From a virus: a DNA stretch of 20,290 nt. The notes under the pieces were generated by a model. It saw only the letters and a list, made by a program, of their open reading frames with translations, did not search any database and had not been told where the DNA came from. Shown one piece after another: positions 1 through 5,003 of the stretch. The stretch covers positions 1 to 20,290 of the IMG/VR virus record IMGVR_UViG_3300030107_002368. The stretch is one strand, 5' to 3'. The stretch's first letter is position 1, and the number at the start of each line of letters is the position of its first letter. Made by a program: the position numbers and the translations under genes.

Positions 1-76
1 GCGCCGTTATAGCGTCTATCATGCTAAAGACCGTGTCTTTTCCACTCCGTTTTTTTCCGCTTATTCCAATGATCAT
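1..76 (-). CDS. Deoxynucleoside monophosphate kinase-like P-loop protein, N-terminus only (runs off the window)
   Basis: Only the first 25 codons are inside the window. The ATG at 76 overlaps the stop of the preceding gene in an ATGA arrangement, which fixes the start. The peptide begins with a short hydrophobic strand followed directly by the P-loop GISGKKRSGKDTV. A Walker A loop at the extreme N-terminus ending in GKDT is typical of phage dNMP kinases of the T4 gp1 type, which phosphorylate dNMPs to feed phage DNA synthesis. The family assignment rests on this loop and on the DNA-metabolism context; another nucleotide or shikimate-type kinase cannot be excluded from so few residues. The catalytic domain and C-terminus are not visible. 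Confidence 0.6.
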   Translation of the reverse strand, partial: MIIGISGKKRSGKDTVFSMIDAITA

Positions 77-282
77 AACTTGTTTTTTTGGTTAAATTTC
101 CCGATCTCGACGACAGCACGCTTGGCAAGTTTGTGACTCAAATTCGGGTCAGCCGTACGCACCCCAATGCTGGCGGCTCGCAACTCGGAGCCGGTCGCAC
201 GCGTGTCGTTTAATAGTTCGCGTCCGCGCTTAATCCAAAACGAAATCGCTTTTGCCGTTTCGGTTCTATATGGCTCCGACAT
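73..282 (-). CDS. Hypothetical basic protein, 69 aa
   Basis: I do not recognise this protein. It is small and basic, with a probable helix around the residues SFWIKRGRELL and a lysine-rich C-terminus ending QKNKL. I chose the ATG at 282 because it lies just past the stop of the upstream gene (303) and has an AAGAG run a few bases before it. A GTG at 321 in the same frame would add 13 residues and overlap the upstream gene by 19 bases. It ends with an ATGA overlap onto the kinase-like gene, so the two are probably translated together. There is no signal peptide, membrane segment or cysteine pair to hint at a role. Confidence 0.65.
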   Translation of the reverse strand: MSEPYRTETAKAISFWIKRGRELLNDTRATGSELRAASIGVRTADPNLSHKLAKRAVVEIGKFNQKNKL

Positions 283-302
283 GTCTCTTGTGATGCGCTG
301 TA

Positions 303-689
303 CTATTTTAGCAAATGCCACGCTTCAACGTACTTATCATATTTTCCTGGTCTGTTTGGGTTGATTGCAACGGAACTGATCAGCGCTTTTTTAATTGGCA
401 GCACCCAGCAAATGTCTGCATCCAGCGCCACAAGCACGACGAAATCGCATTCGCTTGGTTGGTACACTCTTCCACACCGTTCAATGGTAAAATTGTACCG
501 GCTGGAGCGTCCGTGACTCCTTGCGTTCGATCGCGCCTTGACCTGAATTTTGTGGAAACGCATTCCGACCGCGACCAAATCGTATGGCTCCGGTGTGGAC
601 GGTGTGAGAACCACGTAACCGTTAGCCAGTAGACGTGCTGCACAAACCGCTTCACCGATTGATCCCGCCACTTGACGAGCGCTGGGCAT
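303..689 (-). CDS. Small PD-(D/E)XK nuclease-like protein, 128 aa
   Basis: The sequence carries the pattern of the single-domain PD-(D/E)XK endonuclease family that resembles Pfam PDDEXK_5. An N-terminal helix contains GSIGEA (Glu13), then comes the strand and Asp of EPYDLVA (Asp37) and the catalytic QVKAR (Gln49, Lys51). A hydrophobic C-terminal part follows, with CDFVVLVALD and a WVLPI strand. In this family Gln can replace the acidic residue of the (D/E)-x-K motif. The protein is expected to be a metal-dependent DNA nuclease acting in the host cytoplasm, possibly in recombination, repair or host DNA degradation. The sequence does not show which. The start is the ATG at 689, about 45 bases after the previous short frame, without a good ribosome binding site; a GTG at codon 7 is an alternative. 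Confidence 0.72.
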   Translation of the reverse strand: MPSARQVAGSIGEAVCAARLLANGYVVLTPSTPEPYDLVAVGMRFHKIQVKARSNARSHGRSSRYNFTIERCGRVYQPSECDFVVLVALDADICWVLPIKKALISSVAINPNRPGKYDKYVEAWHLLK

Positions 690-735
690 GTTTGGATCAT
701 ATCACAAATTTACCCCCGACAGTCCCATTGCCCGG

Positions 736-792
736 TTATGTCGAGGGACGGCAGCGCCCAGCGTAGTTGCTGGGTTGTTCTGCCAAAATCAT
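736..792 (-). CDS. Possible 18-aa mini-ORF
   Basis: An ATG at 792 overlaps the stop of the cysteine-rich gene in an ATGA arrangement and opens an 18-codon frame ending in TAA at 736. The coupled start is the only support. The peptide (begins MILAEQPSNYAG) has no recognisable feature, and the frame contains the perfect 6-bp hairpin at 757-774. It may be a translated spacer, a truncated remnant, or chance. The remaining bases to 690 carry no gene that I can see. Confidence 0.2.
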   Translation of the reverse strand: MILAEQPSNYAGRCRPST

Positions 793-986
793 TTTAATGG
801 CGGCTTGTCCCCATGTTCGTCTTCATCACACTCACACTCACTTGGTGCGTACTCGCACACGCTACACTCACATTCGCATGGGTAATGAGAACAATTGTTG
901 CAACAGACGCAGTCGCCATACTCCTGTTCACACTCTCTGCATCGACGGTACAGCGTCCTACCCGTGAATGGCTCAATTAAATTCAT
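789..986 (-). CDS. Cysteine-rich, acidic mini-protein, 65 aa (probable metal-binding)
   Basis: The start is the ATG at 986, which overlaps the stop of the helicase-loader gene by 4 bases (TTATGA). This is stronger than an upstream TTG that would overlap by 28 bases. The product has 12 cysteines packed into about 44 residues, in CxxC, CxC and CC arrangements such as RRCREC, CVCC and CECEC. An acidic tail (ECECDEDEHGD) and a short basic end follow. This is what is expected of a zinc-binding or iron-binding knuckle, or of an adaptor that depends on metal for its fold, since there is too little hydrophobic core otherwise. I cannot name a family. Its place directly behind the helicase loader suggests a replication accessory or an early host-interaction protein, but that is inference. 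Confidence 0.75.
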   Translation of the reverse strand: MNLIEPFTGRTLYRRCRECEQEYGDCVCCNNCSHYPCECECSVCEYAPSECECDEDEHGDKPPLK

Positions 987-1591
987 AATCGCAACGCGTA
1001 GTCCCTGCAACTCACTTCCAAAACCGTGTTGTGATCGCGAACCAAACGGCTGGCGATACGCTTATCCATCTCGGCAAATGTTTCCATGTTCAAATTCGAT
1101 GTAATAAACGTCCATTTCCCCATGCGCTTTTCAAGCACCTCCAACAATTTTTGTGTCCCGTACTCACTGCCGTGTTCAGCACCCACGTCGTCAATGACGA
1201 GCAGATGTTCACGCGCCAACTCGGACGGGTAGTCGTGGTGGCCGTCGCGCATGTAGTTAAGCGCATCAATCCAGCGAGTGTAGCGCTGTGACTTTGAGCT
1301 AGTCGCTCGGTGCGTTTTGAAAACCGCTTTCGCCATGTGCGTTTTCCCGATCCCGCACGGGCCGATAAGCGTCAACCAGTAACGAGCGCGATGGTCATGT
1401 CGTCGGAACGAATTTAAGAAAACCGAAACGGATTGAAGCATGTCTTCCAGTTCCGGTTCATCGAACGTATCGAACCCCAGAAACTCACGATACCATTCAG
1501 CCATTTCCGGCTTTAGTTGCTGCGGCCCCGTACTCGCTCGCTGCTTTGACCGTCCCAGAATTTCTTCCGCTAGTATTGCCGCGCTTTTCAT
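983..1591 (-). CDS. DnaC/IstB-like AAA+ ATPase, putative helicase loader, 202 aa
   Basis: This is a single AAA+ domain with a classical Walker A (GPCGIGKT, residues 77-84), Walker B (LLVIDD, 130-135) and sensor-1 region (ITSN, 163-166). A C-terminal arginine-finger segment reads DKRIASRL (176-183). This combination and the length fit the DnaC/IstB family, which loads the replicative helicase onto single-stranded DNA at an origin. The short N-terminal region (1-65) would contact the helicase. The gene sits immediately after an O-like initiator, the same order as lambda O-P or phage dnaT-dnaC pairs. Its start at 1591 overlaps the initiator gene by 95 bases; a later ATG at codon 30 (MAEWYREF) is possible, but the upstream ATG has a GGAAA element at plausible spacing. 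No helicase gene is in the window, so it may recruit the host helicase. Confidence 0.85.
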   Translation of the reverse strand: MKSAAILAEEILGRSKQRASTGPQQLKPEMAEWYREFLGFDTFDEPELEDMLQSVSVFLNSFRRHDHRARYWLTLIGPCGIGKTHMAKAVFKTHRATSSKSQRYTRWIDALNYMRDGHHDYPSELAREHLLVIDDVGAEHGSEYGTQKLLEVLEKRMGKWTFITSNLNMETFAEMDKRIASRLVRDHNTVLEVSCRDYALRL

Positions 1592-2081
1592 CGAATGATT
1601 TCCATGTCAAAAACTTTTGCTTCCAGTTCTTTACCGCAACGCCACGCGAATCTTTCCAGTTGCCAACGGTGAAGTACTGATGGAACTGACTAGCCTGGGG
1701 TTCAGCGCCAACAGACTTGGCGTACTCGCGGACTTCATCGAGCGTCGGCGGCTGAAACGTCCGTGTTTTTCTGGTCGCCGTTTTTGTTTTCGGTTCATCA
1801 TTGGTTATTTTGTTAGAAAATGCTGCCGGTATGGTGCAGTGTATGTAAATCATGTCGCTGGTGTGCTTGCGGTGCTGGCGCGTAATCATCGACTGCTCCT
1901 CCAGCGACTTCAGTTTAAGAGCAATGGTTGGGCGAGCTAGTCCGGTTCGCGTGGCTAACGTCTCTTGCTTTGGCCAACACTTGTCTTCGTCGTCAGCATA
2001 GTCTGCCAGCGTTAGCAGCACCAATTTCTCGCTCGGTGATAGCTGTTGGCGAAATGCCCACGTTATAGCTTCCAAACTCAT
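1497..2081 (-). CDS. Phage replication initiator, O-like winged-helix protein, 194 aa
   Basis: Residues 1-75 form a winged helix-turn-helix of the phage replication protein O / Helix-turn-helix 36 type: a start like MSLEAITWAFRQQLSPSEK, then a CWPKQETLATRTGLARPTI recognition region and a wing. After a charged linker, residues 108-165 contain PTLDEVREYAKS, then F-x-x-YF, GNWKDSRG and VKNWKQKFLTW. That is the C-terminal motif seen in many phage initiators that recruit a helicase loader. The DnaC-like gene immediately downstream supports the role. The ATG at 2081 overlaps the preceding stop (ATGA), so it is translationally coupled. I did not find obvious iterons inside the gene by eye. It could also act as a transcriptional regulator, but the C-terminal module and neighbour favour replication. 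Confidence 0.8.
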   Translation of the reverse strand: MSLEAITWAFRQQLSPSEKLVLLTLADYADDEDKCWPKQETLATRTGLARPTIALKLKSLEEQSMITRQHRKHTSDMIYIHCTIPAAFSNKITNDEPKTKTATRKTRTFQPPTLDEVREYAKSVGAEPQASQFHQYFTVGNWKDSRGVAVKNWKQKFLTWKSFDEKRGNTSGRNSGTVKAASEYGAAATKAGNG

Positions 2082-2416
2082 GCCTGATCATTAACAGAAC
2101 TAGACACTGAGTCTGACATTGCGCTGAAAACTCTATTGCTTCCCAACTCAAAATAAAACCGATTTAAACCGTGCATTACTGCGCCGTAATCTCTCTTGCT
2201 GTATCGGGATATTTGGGGAATGGACATCCCAATTTTTTTCATGTGAAACCATGCTATCCATCTGGCCCAGCACCGATGAGGTACTTTCGAGCGCTCCCAA
2301 ACCTGCGACTCGTCGTCGTAGCCAAACTCTTCGACAACCGCACCAACAATTTTATCAATTTTATTTTGCCAGACGAGAGGTAATTTCACGCTGGAGCCAG
2401 TCGTATTGTTTTTCAT
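2078..2416 (-). CDS. Stand-alone DnaA domain IV-like DNA-binding protein, 112 aa
   Basis: Residues 46-90 resemble the C-terminal DNA-binding domain of the bacterial initiator DnaA. A helix reads PHRCWARWIAWFHMKK, then comes a turn with GMSIPQISRY and the signature-like KRDYGAVMHGL, which parallels the DnaA signature rDH(S/T)TVxHA. The AAA+ domain of DnaA is absent, so the protein cannot be a full initiator. It may recognise DnaA-box-like sites in the phage origin, act as a regulator, or compete with host DnaA. It precedes the O-like initiator with a 4-base overlap, supporting a replication role. Its ATG at 2416 overlaps the preceding gene by 56 bases, and AGGA is only 2 bases from the start, so a later start (for example a GTG at 2389) remains possible. 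Confidence 0.68.
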   Translation of the reverse strand: MKNNTTGSSVKLPLVWQNKIDKIVGAVVEEFGYDDESQVWERSKVPHRCWARWIAWFHMKKIGMSIPQISRYSKRDYGAVMHGLNRFYFELGSNRVFSAMSDSVSSSVNDQA

Positions 2417-2717
2417 GTCCTAATATCTTCAAATAAATGTACAAACCTTCTTCCATAAATGCAGTGTCAAGTGTCATGTCGTTCAGCGCGTTCACGGCTA
2501 TGGCGTGCTTGCTCGGTGTCTGTTTCTTGTGTCTGTCTCTCCATTGACTCCAATAAAAATCCCGATCGACACGCCCGTCTGATAGTACATAACCGCACCG
2601 ACGCCAGTGCATGTACTGTTCTATTCCCGCACGAACTACAGCCCATGCCAACTCGACATAGCAGCCTGTCACATCGGGCTGACCGACCGGCGTCTCTCGA
2701 CCGGCCAGCCCGTTCAC
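2361..2717 (-). CDS. Hypothetical protein, 118 aa
   Basis: I do not recognise this family. The protein is aromatic-rich and looks helical, with segments CYVELAWAVVRAGIEQYMHW, DRDFYWSQWRDRHKK and LYIYLKILGHEKQYDWL. It has no signal peptide or membrane span. It lies 5 bases after the 'KHPD' protein and overlaps the DnaA domain IV-like gene by 56 bases, so it belongs to the recombination/replication operon. The start is a GTG at 2717 placed right after the upstream stop. The first ~18 residues are low in character, and translation might begin further in. Being embedded between recombination and initiation genes suggests an accessory DNA-metabolism role, but nothing in the sequence proves it. Confidence 0.65.
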   Translation of the reverse strand: MNGLAGRETPVGQPDVTGCYVELAWAVVRAGIEQYMHWRRCGYVLSDGRVDRDFYWSQWRDRHKKQTPSKHAIAVNALNDMTLDTAFMEEGLYIYLKILGHEKQYDWLQREITSRLAK

Positions 2718-2722
2718 GCACG

Positions 2723-2944
2723 TCAGAACGTTTTTTTCTGCACGTCCGATTTTTTCTTAACAGACAGTTTAAGATATTTCTTGCCGCTCGACACTGCCTC
2801 GTTGTGCCAACCGGATATGAAATAATCCACCCCACCCACATTTAGCGAACCCGTCATGTCTGGGTGCTTGTCGGTTTCTTTGCGATCGTTGTTGAACAAC
2901 GCGCCATTATTTGGTTTATCACTTTGTTTATATGACTCACTCAT
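2723..2944 (-). CDS. Small conserved phage protein with 'NNGALFxNDRKExDKHPD' motif, 73 aa
   Basis: The start is the ATG at 2944, 13 bases after the stop of the exonuclease gene. A longer reading to 3055 would overlap that gene by almost 100 bases and adds an unlikely N-terminus. The N-terminal half contains NNGALFNNDRKETDKHPDMT, followed by GSLNVGGVDYFISGW and a basic end SGKKYLKLSVKKK. I recognise this arrangement as a recurring small protein of phage and mobile-element DNA-metabolism regions whose biochemical function is not known to me. It reads like a small beta-rich domain (GVDYFISGW, KYLKLSV) with a lysine tail, so single-stranded DNA binding is possible. It belongs to the recombination operon by position. 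Confidence 0.7.
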   Translation of the reverse strand: MSESYKQSDKPNNGALFNNDRKETDKHPDMTGSLNVGGVDYFISGWHNEAVSSGKKYLKLSVKKKSDVQKKTF

Positions 2945-2957
2945 TTTTTGTTTCTGT

Positions 2958-3982
2958 TTATGTAACTGTACTGGATTTTTTCCAGTAAGATGTTTTTCTG
3001 CCGCCAGACAAATGTTCACCGATGATCTGCGGCAACGCCTGTTCAGACTCTTCAATGGTGCAACCCGTACACCGGGAAAACACCGCCACCAAATCCGTGT
3101 ATTTTATTTTGGCAATCTCCAATATGTCGTACGGCCCGATGTTGTTTCCGGACAGTTTCTGGTATGACTTTTTGCAGTCATCAATCTTGACGGGATTGGT
3201 GCGGGTCACCCGCTTGAACCCCGGCAGTTCGTCAAAATCGTCGCAGCGATCTTTAAGCCGCTTGACCCACGCCTCAATGGACGGCACGTACTCGCGGAGC
3301 CGCGCAGCCGTCAGCGGGTTGTCAATGAGCGCCGGATCACGCGCCTTTTCCAGCATCTCTTGTCGGCCCACAATCGTGAGCGCCGCCGTTTCCAGCGCCG
3401 TGCAGTACGGCTGATGTCTGCACCAGCTACAGCGCACGTTCGGGATGGGCGATGCGGTCGGGTTGGTAATGCGATTGCGGACGCGCCGCGCAATGTCCTC
3501 CGCTTCAGAGCGGGTGACTACGAACCGATCCACTTTATTCTCCGCGCTGTAGATGATGTGGCACTCGATCTCCATGCACTCATCTCGCTGCATCAGACCC
3601 AGCGCGTAGCCGGACAGTTGAATACGGTCGTCGTACCGCTGGCCCGTTTTCAGATCGAACAACTTGCGACGGCTGGGACAATACATGTCCACGTAGCCGC
3701 TGGTGAAGAACTCGCCGTCAACGGATATTGACACTTGGGTTTCGCACTCGACCGGCGCGTCGCCGCATTGCTCCAGCGTGTAATCGGTGGTGCGGTCTAT
3801 TTCTTCCTGGTCTGCTTTGGTGATCCGCATCGTTCCGTGTGTTGTTTCTGCCACGCGTCGTGCATCATAACGCCACGATGGGCTTGCGGCCCGACATCGC
3901 CCGACTGGAATTTCGGGCAGTAGTTGAGCCATTTACTCCAGTTGCTGGGGCTAAATGGGTGATGTTCCCGCTCCTCGCTCAT
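2958..3982 (-). CDS. RecB/Cas4-type PD-(D/E)XK exonuclease (DUF2800-like), apparent frameshift near 3800-3860
   Basis: The C-terminal part is a clear PD-(D/E)XK exonuclease. It has GYVDMY (catalytic Asp), LFDLKTGQ (Asp-x-Lys), QLSGYALGL (motif with Gln and Tyr) and a cysteine cluster CSWCRHQPYC, as in DUF2800/RecB-like phage exonucleases. That frame by itself begins only at 3932 with an N-terminus that does not resemble the family. The expected N-terminus (HHPFSPSNWSKWLNYCP, then AHRGVMMHDAWQKQ) lies in another frame starting at the ATG at 3982, which overlaps the Rad52-like stop in an ATGA arrangement. That frame stops at 3797. Joining the two needs a -1 shift, equal to one missing base, and would give about 341 residues. 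With the Rad52-like annealase it forms an exonuclease/annealase recombination pair. I saw no standard slippery heptamer, so an indel error or a real mutation is more likely than programmed shifting. Confidence 0.75.
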
Positions 3983-4599
3983 GCCGCAAGCGCCTTGGCC
4001 AAAAAGTCGCTGGGTCGGGCCAGTATCTCGTTGGCGTTTTTCTCGTCTAGATCGCGGAATGTCTGGCCGGTTTTATTGCCGTCGTTGATCCAGCCGATCT
4101 GCTCCAGCAACTTGTTGGCTGCTTCTTCGTGTTTCTCCAGCGCCTTTTCCAGTTCGTCAATATAATTAAACTCATTTTTGCTGGGCTTCGCTGCTGCTTC
4201 CGATTCGCTCGGTTCATCGTTACGCCAAACATGAGCGCCCACGCCAAGATAGCTGCAACATTTGGTGAGCGCATCGGTTGCTGCGCCCTTGTACGCGTCT
4301 CCTCGATCGCGGTTGTCATTGCCACCGAACTGAACTATACGTGCGTTGATCGACGGGATGGTCAGCACCCCGCGAACAATCACCATCTTGTCAGTATCAC
4401 TTATTACCTCCGGCTCAAACTGCCACCCACCGATGCCGAACGCTTCGTTCATGCGGTCGGTCACATAGATGGGGCTGATCGCCGTCATCCCCTGCTTGTG
4501 GGGCATCGGCTTGAGCGCCGCTTGTGGGAGCGGTCGGTTCAGTATCTCTTCCACGGTCGGTTTCGCCGTGGCCGTTGTTGGTTTCTTTTTAGCTGCCAT
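3979..4599 (-). CDS. Rad52/Rad22-like single-strand annealing protein, 206 aa
   Basis: Residues 42-125 show the Rad52/Rad22 family pattern. An early segment reads PIYVTDRMNEAFGIGGWQFE, then come beta strands (KMVIVRGVLTI) and the helical end DAYKGAATDALTKCCSYLG, where A-T-D-A-L-(K/T)-(R/K) is the hallmark. Such proteins anneal complementary single strands during phage recombination and replication-fork repair. An alanine/proline/lysine-rich N-terminus (1-30) and a variable acidic, coiled C-terminus follow the usual layout. I start at the ATG at 4599 (MAAKKKP), which overlaps the upstream gene by 11 bases and has a GAG element 8 bases before it. A start at 4620 would overlap by 32. The next gene, an exonuclease, overlaps its stop, giving a classical annealase plus exonuclease operon. 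Confidence 0.82.
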   Translation of the reverse strand: MAAKKKPTTATAKPTVEEILNRPLPQAALKPMPHKQGMTAISPIYVTDRMNEAFGIGGWQFEPEVISDTDKMVIVRGVLTIPSINARIVQFGGNDNRDRGDAYKGAATDALTKCCSYLGVGAHVWRNDEPSESEAAAKPSKNEFNYIDELEKALEKHEEAANKLLEQIGWINDGNKTGQTFRDLDEKNANEILARPSDFLAKALAA

Positions 4600-4939
4600 G
4601 TTTAGTACTCGTAAAATCACTCTCTCTCACCACGTTGCACCAGTCATCGACTCCCATAGCGATAATCCACGGGCCGTTGTTCCAACGGAACGCCAACACG
4701 CCGATCTGGTCAGTGGACTCTGCTTGTAACTGGCTCCACCAGTCCCTGAATTGCAACCGCTCGCAGCGCTTTACTTCAAAATGAAACGGTAAATTGCTCG
4801 TAATATCCGCTGACGACGCAGTCCCCATATACTGCTGTGATCGTCGCGCTCCGGCTGTCGGGCCAAATCGGTCATTTAATAGTTTTGCGAATTCTAATTC
4901 GCCCCGATTCCCCTTCTTTTTGGAATTGCACTTCGCCAC
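4589..4939 (-). CDS. Phage PD-(D/E)XK nuclease, Holliday-junction-resolvase-like, 116 aa
   Basis: The order of motifs fits small phage PD-(D/E)XK nucleases related to archaeal-type resolvases: a basic N-terminus, GNRGELEFAK (Glu14), a RRSQQYMG segment, SSADIT (Asp45) and FHFEVKR (Glu55, Lys57). A C-terminal W-x-x-Q region and strands ending WIIAMGVDDW follow. All four expected catalytic residues are present. It opens the DNA-metabolism block and precedes the annealase gene with an 11-base overlap, which fits a role in processing branched recombination or replication intermediates. The start is a GTG at 4939: an in-frame TGA stop lies immediately upstream and essential Glu14 is close behind, so no other start is likely. 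No Shine-Dalgarno sequence is visible. Confidence 0.75.
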   Translation of the reverse strand: MAKCNSKKKGNRGELEFAKLLNDRFGPTAGARRSQQYMGTASSADITSNLPFHFEVKRCERLQFRDWWSQLQAESTDQIGVLAFRWNNGPWIIAMGVDDWCNVVRESDFTSTKHGS

Positions 4940-5003
4940 TCAGCGGAGAGTTTTACCACTTACTGAGTACGTGTAAAGAATATTTTCAATAAATATTAAT
5001 TAT
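4940..5003. other. AT-rich spacer between the virion and DNA-metabolism blocks
   Basis: These 64 bases carry no gene. The part at 4978-5003 is almost pure A/T with a weak imperfect inverted repeat. There is no GC-rich stem followed by a T run on the minus strand, so I see no intrinsic terminator. It is the only recognisable module boundary in the window and a reasonable place for a promoter. Confidence 0.5.
4950..4977 (-). promoter_or_regulatory. Candidate sigma-70-type promoter ahead of the DNA-metabolism block
   Basis: On the minus strand TTTACA (4972-4977, 5 of 6 to the -35 consensus) and TAAAAC (4950-4955, 4 of 6 to the -10 consensus) are separated by 16 bases. It lies in the only AT-rich spacer between the virion and DNA-metabolism blocks. 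Transcription would begin only a few bases before the GTG at 4939, giving an almost leaderless mRNA, which would agree with the missing Shine-Dalgarno. Such matches arise by chance in AT-rich DNA, so this is a weak call. Confidence 0.25.

Noticed and set aside
757-774. Hairpin CCCAGC-6-GCTGGG as a terminator after the cysteine-rich gene
   Set aside because: The stem is perfect, but no T tract follows on the minus strand, so an intrinsic terminator is not supported. It may be chance or a weak RNA structure.
983-2416. Perfect DnaA box or iteron cluster marking the origin within the initiator genes
   Set aside because: Reading by eye I found only partial matches to TTATCCACA, for example near 1062 and 4663, and no regular repeat spacing. 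A computed scan of the whole genome would be needed.
2969-2987. Perfect 7-bp inverted repeat with a 5-base loop (TACTGGA...TCCAGTA) as a terminator
   Set aside because: It lies inside the last codons of the exonuclease gene and has no T run after it in the minus direction; transcription must continue into the closely spaced downstream genes.
2723-3055. Longer 110-aa version of the small 'KHPD' protein
   Set aside because: The extra 37 N-terminal residues would overlap the exonuclease gene by about 98 bases and show no family resemblance, while the ATG at 2944 directly follows that gene's stop.
3797-3932. Programmed -1 ribosomal frameshift in the exonuclease gene
   Set aside because: No in-phase slippery heptamer (X-XXY-YYZ) or obvious downstream stem-loop is seen in the overlap of the two frames, so I treat it as an indel or sequencing problem until shown otherwise.
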